Shown one piece after another: positions 8,445 through 16,925 of a DNA stretch of 64,000 nt. This DNA is from Collinsella sp. GTDB lineage: Bacteria > Actinomycetota > Coriobacteriia > Coriobacteriales > Coriobacteriaceae. Location of the stretch: positions 1-64,000 of the forward strand of contig DXMU01000002.1 of NCBI GenBank assembly GCA_019414025.1, given 5' to 3'. Under the pieces are notes generated by a model. It saw nothing but the letters and a program-made list of their open reading frames with translations, was not told where the DNA came from and made no database searches. A program made the translations under genes and the position numbers. Position 1 is the stretch's first letter; each line of letters starts with the position of its first letter.

Positions 8445-9023
8445 CTATGACCAGCGCTTATAGTTGGCGCACGACACGCCGACGGCCTCGAGTGCCTTGG
8501 CGGCGATGTGATGCACCGCCTCATCGAGCGTGGCGGGGCCGTTGTAAAACGTGAGCATGGGCGGCATGAGCATGACACCCGGCACGCGCGCCAGGCGTGC
8601 CATGTTGTCGACATGGATCGCACTGAAGGGCGTCTCGCGCACCATAAGCACCAGGCGGCGCTGCTCTTTCATCTGCACATCGGCCGCACGCAGCAACAGG
8701 TTTTCGCTGTAGCCGCTCGCGATGCCGGCGAGCGTCTTCATGGAGCAGGGAGCCACGATCATGCCGTCGACCGGATAGGTGCCGCTTGCGATGGCGGCGC
8801 CAATGTTCTTGTTGTCGTAGACCACATCGGCATAGCACGCAAACTCGTCGAGCGTCATGCCGAGCTCCTGCTCGATGGTGATCTCTCCCCCGCGCGTGAC
8901 GACAAGCGCCGACTCAGCGCCGGCCTGGCGCAGGCATTTGAGGCATTCAAGGCCCAGTGCCGCACCGCTGGCGCCAGACACGCCAACGACAATGCGACGG
9001 GGACGAACAGAAGACTCAGGCAT
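8445..9023 (-). CDS. ubiX: Flavin prenyltransferase UbiX
   Basis: A 192-residue enzyme that joins a dimethylallyl group from DMAP or DMAPP to FMN, giving prenyl-FMN, the cofactor of UbiD decarboxylases. Signatures: VVGVSGASGA near residue 12-21 (FMN site), APCSMKTLAGIASGYSENLL near residue 91-110, and RETPFS near residue 130 (prenyl phosphate site). Length is normal for the family. It begins 33 bases after the ubiD stop codon and ends before a terminator, so the transporter, ubiD and ubiX are probably one transcript. Confidence 0.95.
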   Translation of the reverse strand: MPESSVRPRRIVVGVSGASGAALGLECLKCLRQAGAESALVVTRGGEITIEQELGMTLDEFACYADVVYDNKNIGAAIASGTYPVDGMIVAPCSMKTLAGIASGYSENLLLRAADVQMKEQRRLVLMVRETPFSAIHVDNMARLARVPGVMLMPPMLTFYNGPATLDEAVHHIAAKALEAVGVSCANYKRWS

Positions 9024-9056
9024 GACAACTCCTTAACTACTTGGTAGGGTTACTTA

Positions 9057-10544
9057 CTAGAAGGCGAGCTCGGCGGCCCACTTGTCCTTGTCGATCTCCA
9101 TGAACTGCGAGCGGATGAAGTTCTTCTTGAGGTTAAACGGAACCGTGCAGTCGAAGATGGCCTTGCAGGCGATACCGTGCTCGCGGATCGAAGGATCGAA
9201 CGCGGGGTCGTTGGACGGATCGAGCACGTGGCAGTGGCAACCGGGGATGGTGATGAGGTCCACGTCGGCCTGGAAGCGCGTGGTCATGGCCCACATCACG
9301 TCGCTCATATCGAAGATGTCGACATCCTCGTCGACAAGGATGACGTGCTTGAGCTCGGAGAACGCCGAGAAGGCGAGCATGGCGGCGTTGCGCTGACGGC
9401 CCTCGTCATTTTTGCTCGACTTCTTGAACTGCATGATGGCAACGAACTTGCCGCCACCGCAGGGAGCGGCGTGAACGTTGAGCAGGCGGCCCGGGATAGC
9501 GGTCTCGACCATCTTGTAGATGGAGGCCTCGGTGGGGATACCGGCCATGGACACGTGCTCGTGCGAAGGGCCGATGCAGCTCTCCATAATGGGGTTGACG
9601 CGCGTGGTGACGGCGGTGATCTTGATCACCGGGCAGACCTTGGCGCCACCGGTGTAGCCGGGGAACTCGGGCATGGCGTAGCCGTGGCCGTTGACATCCT
9701 CGTTGATGGTCTCGTCGTGCATGAGGTAGCCCTCGAGCACGTACTCGGCATTGGCAATGCACTTCTGCGGAACGGTGACGCAGTCGGCAAGCTCGACGGC
9801 GCGGCCGCGCAGGGCGCCGGCGATCTGCAGCTCGTTGAAGCCGAGCGGCGTGGTGGGAGCCTCGAAGCCGCAGCACATGTACACGGCGGGGTCCAGGCCG
9901 ATGGAGATGGAGATGGGCATATCCTCGCCGCGCTGGCAGTACTCGTCAAAGAACGCACCCAGGTGACGGCTGCCCGGGGTGATCCACATGGCGAGCTTGT
10001 CCTTGTCGACGCAGGAGAAGCGGTGGATGGTTACGTCGGACTGGGTGCCATCGGGGCTCGTGCCATAGGCGAGGCCCATGGTGATGTAGGGGCCGCCGTC
10101 AACGGGCGTGTTGGTGGGAGCGGGAACGATCTTGCGCAGGTCAAAGCCCTCGTCGGTCGCCTTGTACACGACCTCCTGGCAGTCAACGTGCTTGCCCTCG
10201 GCGATCTGCTCGGGGGCGATCAGGTTCTCGAAGCGCTTGCCGATCTCGAGGCCCAGGTGCTCCTCGTCCAGGTCGAGCAGGGCGGCAACGCGCTTGCGGC
10301 TGGCAAGCATACCGATGCAGACCTTGGCGTCGTCAAAGCCCTTGACGTTGTTGAAGACCATCGCCGGACCCTCTTTGGTCGGGCGCATGACGGTGCCGCC
10401 AGCACCGACGTGACGGTAGACGCCCGAGACCTCGGCATCGGGATCGACCTGGGTGTCGGTCTCGAGCAGCTGGCCCGGCATCTCACGCAAAAAGTCGAGC
10501 GCGGAACGCAGGTCGTGGATCTGGGAAGCATCGGTAGTGGACAT
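9057..10544 (-). CDS. UbiD family prenyl-FMN-dependent decarboxylase
   Basis: A 495-residue enzyme expected to decarboxylate (or carboxylate) an aromatic or alpha,beta-unsaturated acid using prenyl-FMN. Visible features include the HRFSCVDKDKLAMWITPGSR segment near residue 175-195, LEGYLMHDETINEDVNGHG near 265-285 and EFPGYTGGAKVCPV near 290, the region with the catalytic acidic residues of UbiD enzymes. ATG 10544 follows GAAAGGAGTACGCC; the frame extends upstream without a better site. Context with UbiX and a cofactor-chaperone fusion supports an anaerobic catabolic role rather than ubiquinone synthesis. The substrate is not determined. Confidence 0.93.
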   Translation of the reverse strand: MSTTDASQIHDLRSALDFLREMPGQLLETDTQVDPDAEVSGVYRHVGAGGTVMRPTKEGPAMVFNNVKGFDDAKVCIGMLASRKRVAALLDLDEEHLGLEIGKRFENLIAPEQIAEGKHVDCQEVVYKATDEGFDLRKIVPAPTNTPVDGGPYITMGLAYGTSPDGTQSDVTIHRFSCVDKDKLAMWITPGSRHLGAFFDEYCQRGEDMPISISIGLDPAVYMCCGFEAPTTPLGFNELQIAGALRGRAVELADCVTVPQKCIANAEYVLEGYLMHDETINEDVNGHGYAMPEFPGYTGGAKVCPVIKITAVTTRVNPIMESCIGPSHEHVSMAGIPTEASIYKMVETAIPGRLLNVHAAPCGGGKFVAIMQFKKSSKNDEGRQRNAAMLAFSAFSELKHVILVDEDVDIFDMSDVMWAMTTRFQADVDLITIPGCHCHVLDPSNDPAFDPSIREHGIACKAIFDCTVPFNLKKNFIRSQFMEIDKDKWAAELAF

Positions 10545-10686
10545 GGCGTACTCCTTTCGGGAGAGTGTCCGGCGACGGGGTGCCGCCGGACGGGGTAACG
10601 TAATGGGGCCGCGGCGCTCACAAATGGAGCGCTCGACCACTCGAAGTTCAAGCGCTTGGCTGCTTACAGCCGGGGCGCTCGACCGC

Positions 10687-12144
10687 TTACATCAGGCCAA
10701 AGAGGTGGAACCAGGCGGCCTCGACCAGCACGACGACAAAGACGACCGCGGTGAGGGGGATGCCCATGCGCATAGCCTCTTTGGAGGTGTAGCCGCCGGC
10801 GTCCTTGCCTTCGCCGATAAGGATCGGCAGGTTATGGAACGGCAGGATGTAGTGGATGTTGATGGACGTGAAGACGATGAGCGCCACGGCGAGTGGGCTC
10901 ACGCTGGAGCCGGCGGCAAAGCTGATAAATGCCGGCACGCACACGCCGAGCACGGCCATGACCGAGCCCATGAACATGTGGATGATCATGGAAAGCGCGG
11001 CGACGAGCAGGGCGAACAGGAAGATGTTCTCAGGCACGGAGCTGGGGAGCACGACGTCGGCGATCCAGGCGTTCATGCCGGTGGCACCGCCCACGGAGCC
11101 CACGGCCATGGCGGCCGTCAGGAACATGAGGGACTTGATGTCGACAGCATTCCAGCTGGCGGGGGTGAGGACCTCGCCGATGACGGGCATGGCGAGGCAG
11201 ACGCCGATGGCCAGGGTGACCCAGCCGATGTAATCGCCCGAAACGGTGAGCCACAGCGCGATGGCGATGATAAGCCACACGATGGTGCGGATCTCCTTGA
11301 CGGAGAGCTTGCCGAGCGCAGCCTGCTTGGCCACGATCTGCTCGCGATCGTAGACGAGCTCCTTGCTGGGCTTAAAGAGGAAGAGGCCCAGGAACAGGGT
11401 GCACAGCAGCGCGACCAGCATGGGCACGCTCATGTACAGGAACCAGTCGACGAAGGACGGGCTCATGCCGCCGGCCTCGGCACTGTACTGCGCAACGAGC
11501 GGGTTGAGCGTGGAGTCGCCCGTCAGGAAGAACATGGAGCCCGGGGCGGCAGCGGCAAACACGAGGAAGCCGAGCTTGCCGCGGTCGTCGTCACCGTAGC
11601 CGGCGGACTCGGCGATAACCGAGACGACGGCGAGGATGAGGAAGGCGCGGGGGAACGGATGCGGGATCAGCAGCGACAGCACAAAGGTGAGCGCGAAGAT
11701 CGAGATGATGAGCGACTTGGCATCGCGCACGAACTTGAGCATAAACGCATAGGCGATGCGCTCGCCCAGGCCCGACTCCTTGACCGCGCTGGCGATGAGG
11801 TAGGCGCCGATGACGAGCCACATGGTGGCCTTGGTCCACGAGCTAAACGTGGAGGCGACCGTCGCCGAGATGCTCGCGGCGCCCGTGTCGTCCACGCACA
11901 CCTTGAACAGAACGAGCAGCGCGCAATAGAGCAGGCCCACAAAGCCCGGCTGTGCCACGCCACACGCCCAGAACACCACCGTGGCGAGCGTCAACGCCAG
12001 ACAGGTCTGACCGCCGACCGTAAGCTCGACCGTCGAGCTCAGCTCCGCCAAAGGAAGAAACTTCACTAACAAAAAGACAACGATACCCAGCACAAAGCCA
12101 ATTTCGCGCTTGGTGATCTTAAACGCCTTCTTTTCCGCTTCCAT
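10687..12144 (-). CDS. DASS/SLC13 family anion transporter
   Basis: A 485-residue polytopic membrane protein of the divalent anion:sodium symporter group (CitT-like). It has about 12 hydrophobic helices. The family region VKESGLGERIAYAFMLKFV is followed by PHPFPRAFLI and later by a second half with FLTAAMAVGSVGG. It most likely imports a carboxylate. It sits 142 bases upstream of ubiD in the same direction, so it may bring in the UbiD substrate. ATG 12144 is chosen because AAAGGTGGGGAG precedes it; upstream codons of the frame lack a site. Confidence 0.87.
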   Translation of the reverse strand: MEAEKKAFKITKREIGFVLGIVVFLLVKFLPLAELSSTVELTVGGQTCLALTLATVVFWACGVAQPGFVGLLYCALLVLFKVCVDDTGAASISATVASTFSSWTKATMWLVIGAYLIASAVKESGLGERIAYAFMLKFVRDAKSLIISIFALTFVLSLLIPHPFPRAFLILAVVSVIAESAGYGDDDRGKLGFLVFAAAAPGSMFFLTGDSTLNPLVAQYSAEAGGMSPSFVDWFLYMSVPMLVALLCTLFLGLFLFKPSKELVYDREQIVAKQAALGKLSVKEIRTIVWLIIAIALWLTVSGDYIGWVTLAIGVCLAMPVIGEVLTPASWNAVDIKSLMFLTAAMAVGSVGGATGMNAWIADVVLPSSVPENIFLFALLVAALSMIIHMFMGSVMAVLGVCVPAFISFAAGSSVSPLAVALIVFTSINIHYILPFHNLPILIGEGKDAGGYTSKEAMRMGIPLTAVVFVVVLVEAAWFHLFGLM

Positions 12145-12196
12145 CTCCCCACCTTTCTTGTTGGGGGCGCTCCGGATTCGCAGCCACGTTGCCACT

Positions 12197-12228
12197 TAAA
12201 AAGGGGCGCCCGTTATCGGACACCCCTT
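12197..12228 (-). terminator. Possible terminator downstream of the LpdD-IDI fusion gene
   Basis: On the minus strand AAGGGG pairs with CCCCTT through a CCG/CGG inner stem, followed by a T run. It lies 160 bases past the fusion gene stop and before the transporter gene. Confidence 0.5.
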
Positions 12229-12295
12229 ACGTTGCGCTGTGTTGCGGCAATACAGTCAAGCGGGATTTTTGGATGAGAAGCGATCCTCTGGGCAA

Positions 12296-12360
12296 AAACC
12301 GTCACAACATTCGACGCTTTTCCTCGATTTCGAGATTTTCATCGAATGTTGTGACGGTTT
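12296..12360. repeat. Long-arm inverted repeat
   Basis: Perfect 19-bp arms AAACCGTCACAACATTCGA and its complement enclose a 27-base loop that itself holds CTCGA/TCGAG. No coding function; possibly a foldback repeat or part of the terminator region. Confidence 0.85.
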
Positions 12361-12385
12361 GGATGTGGCAAAGGGACTGTCTTTT

Positions 12386-13333
12386 TTACATAGCGAGGGC
12401 CGTGCGGATGAATGGGTCGCCGAGGGCCTCGCGGAGCCAGGGGGCCAGCTGCTCGGGGTGACCCTGCAGGTAGCCTTTGAGCTCGGACGGAGCCACGCGA
12501 CGCACTTCCGAGATCTCCTCTTGGTTGATATGCAGCTCGCCCGGCTCAACATGGGCAAGGTAGACCTCGCACCATTCGCACTCGCAGCGACCGTCGCCGT
12601 GGTCCTCGCGGTACACCACGTGTCCGAGGTGCTTGAGCTGATCGGGCTCGCGCGTAATGCCGAGCTCTTCGTTGATGCGGCGCGCCGTGGCGGCCGCGAC
12701 GTCTTCCCCGGGGAGCGGATGGCCGGCGCAGCTATCGGCCAGCACCCCGCCCCACAGGCGCTTGAGCGGACTGCGGCGACAGAGCAGCAGGCGCGCGTCT
12801 TCGCCCCGGCCCTCGACCAAAAGCGTCAGAAATGCCTGATGCAGGATGCCCTCACCAGCATGGGCCTCGATGCGGTCGACGGGGCCAAGCGCCTCGCCGG
12901 TCGCAGCATCGACCGCCACGACCTCGGCGCCCGCACCGCCCTCATCCCAGCCGGCGCGCAGAATGCGGGCTGCGGCTTCCTCGAGCGCGGCGATGAGCTC
13001 CTTGGTGGTGTCGAGCACGCGCTGCAGGTCGTCACCGCTCGCTTGTTCAACATGAAAACCCGTGCTTGCAACTACCGGCACGCCAAAGCGCGCGGCCAGC
13101 GCCGCCGCGATATCGTGCGCCGGGATCTCGTCTCGATGGCACGGAACGGCCAGGATGCTCACCGTTGCCGTACGGCCGGGCTCGGGGCGCGGAATGGCCT
13201 GCGCCGTGGCGCCCAGGTGCGCAAACTCCGGCGAGCAGGCGTACACCGCCATGCCTCGCGGCGTCACCGTCAGCTGGGCCTCGAGCGCAAACTTGCCCTC
13301 GCCCACTGCAACCTTTGTCGTGTGCATACCCAT
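12386..13333 (-). CDS. Fusion of LpdD-like prenyl-flavin chaperone and IPP isomerase-like Nudix domain
   Basis: A 315-residue two-domain protein. Residues about 3-115 resemble LpdD, the small protein found with UbiD/UbiX-type gallate decarboxylases: EFAHLGATAQAIPRPEP, then TVSILAVPCHRDEI, then GFHVEQAS. Residues about 150-300 resemble type 1 isopentenyl diphosphate isomerase: HAGEGILHQAF, RRSPLKRLWGGVLADSC, GHPLPGED, RRINEELGI and ECEWCEVY. The His, His, His, Glu, Glu metal ligands of E. coli Idi appear conserved, but the residue aligned with the catalytic Cys (just before GHP) is Ala, with a Cys one place earlier. ATG 13333 follows GGCAGGAG. Beside ubiD/ubiX, it could supply DMAPP for prenyl-FMN and hand over the cofactor. 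The domain naming is by eye. Confidence 0.75.
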   Translation of the reverse strand: MGMHTTKVAVGEGKFALEAQLTVTPRGMAVYACSPEFAHLGATAQAIPRPEPGRTATVSILAVPCHRDEIPAHDIAAALAARFGVPVVASTGFHVEQASGDDLQRVLDTTKELIAALEEAAARILRAGWDEGGAGAEVVAVDAATGEALGPVDRIEAHAGEGILHQAFLTLLVEGRGEDARLLLCRRSPLKRLWGGVLADSCAGHPLPGEDVAAATARRINEELGITREPDQLKHLGHVVYREDHGDGRCECEWCEVYLAHVEPGELHINQEEISEVRRVAPSELKGYLQGHPEQLAPWLREALGDPFIRTALAM

Positions 13334-13405
13334 GGGATCTCCTGCCGCCCGCGATGTACCTGAGACCATCTTCGCCTGTATTGCGACTATACAGGCAAGC
13401 CCTCC

Positions 13406-13436
13406 ATGTGACAAAGGGACTGCCCCTTTGTCACAT
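13406..13436. repeat. Palindromic repeat, AAAGGGAC family
   Basis: ATGTGAC/GTCACAT arms with an AAAGGGACTGCCCCTTT core, in the divergent interval between the fusion gene and the MFS gene. Confidence 0.88.
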
Positions 13437-13494
13437 TCTGTTAGAGTTGCAGGGATTGAATCCCGCTTATTCATGCGACATTGGAGTGACAACC

Positions 13495-14748
13495 TTGACC
13501 GCCGCAACCACGCCTAAAAGTAAGCCAACCGCCGCCGCGCTCTCCCCCGCGCGCACCAAGCTCTGCCTGGCGCTGCTCGTGCTGTTGGGATTCTCGCTCG
13601 GCTGCTCCGAGTTCGTGGTCATCGGCATCGAAAGCGACTTGGCAACGGAACTCGGCATATCACTTGCCACTGCGGGCCAGCTCATCAGCGTGTTTGCGCT
13701 CGTCTACGCTATCGCCACGCCGGTGCTTGCGCTCAGCACGGGGCGTTTTCGCCGCTACCAGCTGCTCGTGTGCTATAGCGTCGTCTTTGTGCTCGGCAAC
13801 CTGGTCATGGCGTTGGCTCCCAACTTCCAGGTGCTGTTTATCTCACGCATTGTCCTGGGCTCTGTCTCGGGTGCGCTGCTCGCCGTGGGCGTGACGTACA
13901 TCCCTGAGCTGCTATCCCCGCAGCAAACCTCACTTGCCATCTCGGTCGTGTACGGCGCGTTTTCCGTGGCGATGGTCTTTGTGACCTCGATTGGCAAGTT
14001 TGTGGCCGACACACTCGATTGGCACGTGGCCATGTACGGCACGCTGACCTTTGCCGTTTTGATCTGTAGCGCGCTCGTGGCGTTTATGCCTCGCGCCGGG
14101 CAGACCGATGAGCCCGCCACCTTCCGCGAGCAGGCGGGGCTACTACGCGAGCCGAGTATCATCACCGGCATGCTCATCTTCTTGTTTGGCGTGGGCTCGG
14201 TCTACGTATTCTACGGCTACGTGACGCCTTATCTGGAGCAGATGCTGGGCATGGATACCGTTCAGGCGAGCACCACACTTATGGCCTATGGCGTGTTCTG
14301 CCTGATCTCGAACATCCTGGGCGGATGGATCGATGCGCGTTTTGGCATGAAGGCGCTGCTGGTTACGTTTGTGCTGCAGGCGGCGGCACTGCTCGGGCTG
14401 TTTGCCGTGGGCGCCGCCATGCCGCTCGCGCTGGTCTTTGTCTTTAGCCTGGCGATGCTCATGTACCTGTTCTCGGTCTCATGCATCACGCACTTTATGG
14501 ACGTGGCACGCAGCCGCCATCCCAAGTCGATGGTACTCGCAAGTTCGGTTGAGCCCATGGCGTTTAACGTCGGCATCTCGTTTGGCACCGCAGTGGGCGG
14601 CGCCGTGGTAAGCAGCATTGGCATTGCGTACGTGGGTGCAGTGGGCGCCGCGTTCTCGCTTGTGGCCTGGGCGCTCACGCTGGTGACGATTAAGTTGGCT
14701 CGCTGGGAGCGCCGTCGTCAATCTGCACAGCCCCGGATGCAGGCATAG
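13495..14748 (+). CDS. MFS transporter (DHA1-type)
   Basis: A 417-residue major facilitator with 12 predicted helices; the first helix contains LGFSLGCSEFVVIGI and loop 2-3 contains STGRFRRYQLL. It resembles the AraJ/PbuE-like proton-coupled efflux proteins. No ATG is suitably placed: TTG 13495 is chosen because TTGGAG stands eight bases upstream, while GTG 13486 overlaps that site. It is transcribed away from the LpdD-IDI fusion gene. Export of a decarboxylation product would fit the neighbourhood, but this is only inference. Confidence 0.82.
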   Translation: MTAATTPKSKPTAAALSPARTKLCLALLVLLGFSLGCSEFVVIGIESDLATELGISLATAGQLISVFALVYAIATPVLALSTGRFRRYQLLVCYSVVFVLGNLVMALAPNFQVLFISRIVLGSVSGALLAVGVTYIPELLSPQQTSLAISVVYGAFSVAMVFVTSIGKFVADTLDWHVAMYGTLTFAVLICSALVAFMPRAGQTDEPATFREQAGLLREPSIITGMLIFLFGVGSVYVFYGYVTPYLEQMLGMDTVQASTTLMAYGVFCLISNILGGWIDARFGMKALLVTFVLQAAALLGLFAVGAAMPLALVFVFSLAMLMYLFSVSCITHFMDVARSRHPKSMVLASSVEPMAFNVGISFGTAVGGAVVSSIGIAYVGAVGAAFSLVAWALTLVTIKLARWERRRQSAQPRMQA

Positions 14749-14833
14749 GGGCGAACATAGCCCAAGGTGGCGAGCAACCGGTGAAAACCGTCCCATACGA
14801 GTAGTGTTTATCCGCCTGCAAGCTCCAGCAGTG

Positions 14834-14930
14834 CAATTTCGTGTACTTCAGATACACACTTTTCTACTATTTCGTGTATTCCAAGTACATGAAATCGTAC
14901 TAAACTATGTATCTGAAGTACACGAAATTG
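14834..14930. promoter_or_regulatory. Nested dyad of four motifs at 33-bp spacing upstream of a DUF4143 ATPase
   Basis: Outer arms are perfect 23-bp inverted copies (14834-14856 and 14908-14930). An inner dyad ATTTCGTGTA...TACATGAAAT at 14869-14895 has the same centre, about 14882. The motif ATTTCGTGTAYTYC thus occurs twice on each strand with 33-bp spacing, directly before the ATG at 14944. It is most likely a cooperative operator array. Confidence 0.8.
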
Positions 14931-14943
14931 GAAAGGCGGCCCC

Positions 14944-16314
14944 ATGCGCAGATCAATCGAATCCGTTATCGAATCATGGGCGACAAAGGACGCGTCGCGC
15001 CCCCTCCTCATCCGTGGTGCGCGACGCGTAGGCAAAACGTACGTTGCCGAGGAAATCGGCAGACGAATCGCCGGCGATGCGTTTGTCAAACTCGACTTTC
15101 AGACCGATCTTGAGCTGATCGCTCCGCTGTTCGACTGTCCCACCGACGACGTTAACGCCATCGTGGCGCGAATCTCAGACTATAAACGCACCCCCATTCG
15201 CAAAGAAACCGCCTTCATCCTGTTTGACGAGGTGCAGCTCTGCGAACGGGCGCTCAACTCGCTTCGCTTTTTTTCGGGTTCGGGCTGGCGCATATGCGCG
15301 ACCGGCAGTCAGCTCGGCGTCGCCACGCGCAAGCGCAAGTTGCCTTTTCCCAGCGGCGTTCGTCAAGAGACCATGCATCCTATGTCGTTCGAGGAGTTTC
15401 TCTGGGCGCTCGACGAGGAGCAGATGGCCAATGCCATTCGTACCCACGCCGGCACGCTCGAGACCTACGCCGCGCACCAAGCCGCGCTCAGCCTGTTTCA
15501 TCGATACCAGATCGTGGGCGGCATGCCCGCCGCCGTCAACGCATATCGCAAGACGTTATCCATCGAGGATGCGCGCGTCGAGCAGCGCGAAATCGACGAG
15601 ACCTATACCGCCGATATGACCGACCCCGAAAACGGGATCAGCGGCGTGGCGGCGCGCAAGGTCTGGCGCTCCATTCCGTCCCAGCTGCTGAGATCGTCCA
15701 CAAAAAAATTCAAGTACTCCGAGGTCGAACGCGGAGGCCGTCGCGCCAAGCTTATCGAGCCGCTCGACTGGCTCGAAGGCGCCGGCATCATATCGGTCAA
15801 CAACCTGACCGAAGGCATCGAGCCTCCCCTCGTTCCCTTCGACGACGAAGATGGAAGTTTCTTTAAGGTCTATCTTCTCGATACCGGCCTCATGTTCTAC
15901 AAACTCGGCATCAACCCGCGGCTCTGGCTCGACCTCAAAGAGGATTCCGCCATAGCGCTATCTTCCGACTTCCGAGGCGCCCTGGCGGAAAACTCGGTCA
16001 TGCAAGCATTTTCGGGCAATAGCTTGCAGACGTATTACTGGGTGCCGCCGTCGTCTTGGAAGACGACCGGCGAGCTCGATTTTTTACTTCAGACCGACCG
16101 TATGGAAATTGTGCCCGTCGAAGTAAAGTCCGCACGTAACGTGCGCGCGAGAACCCTCGGGTCGTTTATGGACAAAGCCCGATCGCCATATGCCTACATT
16201 TTGTCCGAGAACAATTTTTCCCGCAGCGAAACCGATGACGGGCGCGAGCTGCGCCACCTCCCCTTGTACGCAGCGGGCTTTATTGGAGCAAACTGCCTCA
16301 AGAGCAGTCTGTAA
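14944..16314 (+). CDS. DUF4143 family ATP-binding protein
   Basis: A 456-residue AAA-type ATPase of the AAA_14/DUF4143 family. Walker A is RGARRVGKT near residue 24-32 and Walker B is FILFDEVQ near residue 91-98. The C-terminal region holds GELDFLLQ followed by VPVEVKSA, resembling the acidic-Lys core of PD-(D/E)XK nuclease folds. The role of this family is not established; such genes are often scattered in gut anaerobes and have been suggested to act in defence or DNA handling. The start ATG at 14944 is 14 bases after the dyad array and has GGAAAGGCGG upstream. A tyrosine phosphatase gene follows 33 bases later and may be co-transcribed. Confidence 0.85.
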   Translation: MRRSIESVIESWATKDASRPLLIRGARRVGKTYVAEEIGRRIAGDAFVKLDFQTDLELIAPLFDCPTDDVNAIVARISDYKRTPIRKETAFILFDEVQLCERALNSLRFFSGSGWRICATGSQLGVATRKRKLPFPSGVRQETMHPMSFEEFLWALDEEQMANAIRTHAGTLETYAAHQAALSLFHRYQIVGGMPAAVNAYRKTLSIEDARVEQREIDETYTADMTDPENGISGVAARKVWRSIPSQLLRSSTKKFKYSEVERGGRRAKLIEPLDWLEGAGIISVNNLTEGIEPPLVPFDDEDGSFFKVYLLDTGLMFYKLGINPRLWLDLKEDSAIALSSDFRGALAENSVMQAFSGNSLQTYYWVPPSSWKTTGELDFLLQTDRMEIVPVEVKSARNVRARTLGSFMDKARSPYAYILSENNFSRSETDDGRELRHLPLYAAGFIGANCLKSSL

Positions 16315-16347
16315 GCCCTGCGCGACCGCCTAGAAAGGAAGCCGCTC

Positions 16348-16797
16348 ATGCAACGCATTCTTTTTATCTGCTATGGAAATATCTGTCGCTCGACGATGGC
16401 TGAGTCCGTGTTTACCGAGCTGGTGCGGCGCGCCGGGCGCGCGGGCGAGTTTGTCATTGACTCCGCTGCGACCTCAACTGAGGAGATCGGCAACCCGCCG
16501 CATCATGGCACGGTCGCCAAGCTGCGCGAAGTCGGGATTCCCGTCGTTGCGCACCGTGCCCGCCAGGTGCGTCGCGCGGAGTATGGCGACTGGGATCACA
16601 TTGTCTATATGGATGCTGAGAACGCGCGGGGCCTGCGTCGCATCTTTGGCGACGCAGGCCCCGACGGAAAGATTACGCGCTTGCTCGATTGGACCGAGTG
16701 TCCCGGCGACGTGGCCGACCCCTGGTACACCGGCAATTTCGATGCCACCTACCGCGATGTGCTCGCCGGTTGCACCGCTATGCTCGAGCAGCTGTAG
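16348..16797 (+). CDS. Low-molecular-weight protein tyrosine phosphatase
   Basis: A 149-residue cytoplasmic phosphatase of arsenate-reductase-like fold. The N-terminal active-site loop ICYGNICRS fits the CX5R(S/T) signature, and DPWYTGNFDATY near residue 126 supplies the general acid Asp. Length is normal for the family. RBS AGAAAGGAAG precedes the ATG. It lies between two DUF4143 ATPase genes; no tyrosine kinase or capsule genes are nearby, so the substrate is unknown. Confidence 0.92.
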   Translation: MQRILFICYGNICRSTMAESVFTELVRRAGRAGEFVIDSAATSTEEIGNPPHHGTVAKLREVGIPVVAHRARQVRRAEYGDWDHIVYMDAENARGLRRIFGDAGPDGKITRLLDWTECPGDVADPWYTGNFDATYRDVLAGCTAMLEQL

Positions 16798-16800
16798 GTT

Positions 16801-16825
16801 CGTGGGCGCACGAACCGCGCCCACG
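16801..16825 (+). terminator. Hairpin after the phosphatase gene
   Basis: Nine-base perfect stem CGTGGGCGC/GCGCCCACG four bases after the stop codon. There is no T run, so termination is uncertain. Confidence 0.45.
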
Positions 16826-16834
16826 GCATAAATC

Positions 16835-16898
16835 GAGCGTAGATTTTCTCCCACTTTGAGCGTTCAAGTGCGCTCTATACGGGAGAAAATCCACACTC
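16835..16898. repeat. Inverted repeat
   Basis: Eleven perfect base pairs GATTTTCTCCC/GGGAGAAAATC, extending to 16 of 18 pairs, around a loop of about 28 bases. It lies in the convergent interval between the phosphatase and the second ATPase. Confidence 0.75.
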
Positions 16899-16901
16899 AT
16901 G

Positions 16902-16925
16902 AATGTGACAAAGGGACTGGCCCTA
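16902..16925. repeat. Half copy of the AAAGGGAC palindrome
   Basis: ATGTGACAAAGGGACTGG is present, but the right arm is missing; the stop codon of the ATPase gene takes its place. Confidence 0.7.

Noticed and set aside
13066..13494. Long N-terminal extension of the MFS transporter
   Set aside because: It overlaps the opposite-strand fusion gene and the palindrome, contains no helix pattern, and a TTG with a good ribosome site explains the start.
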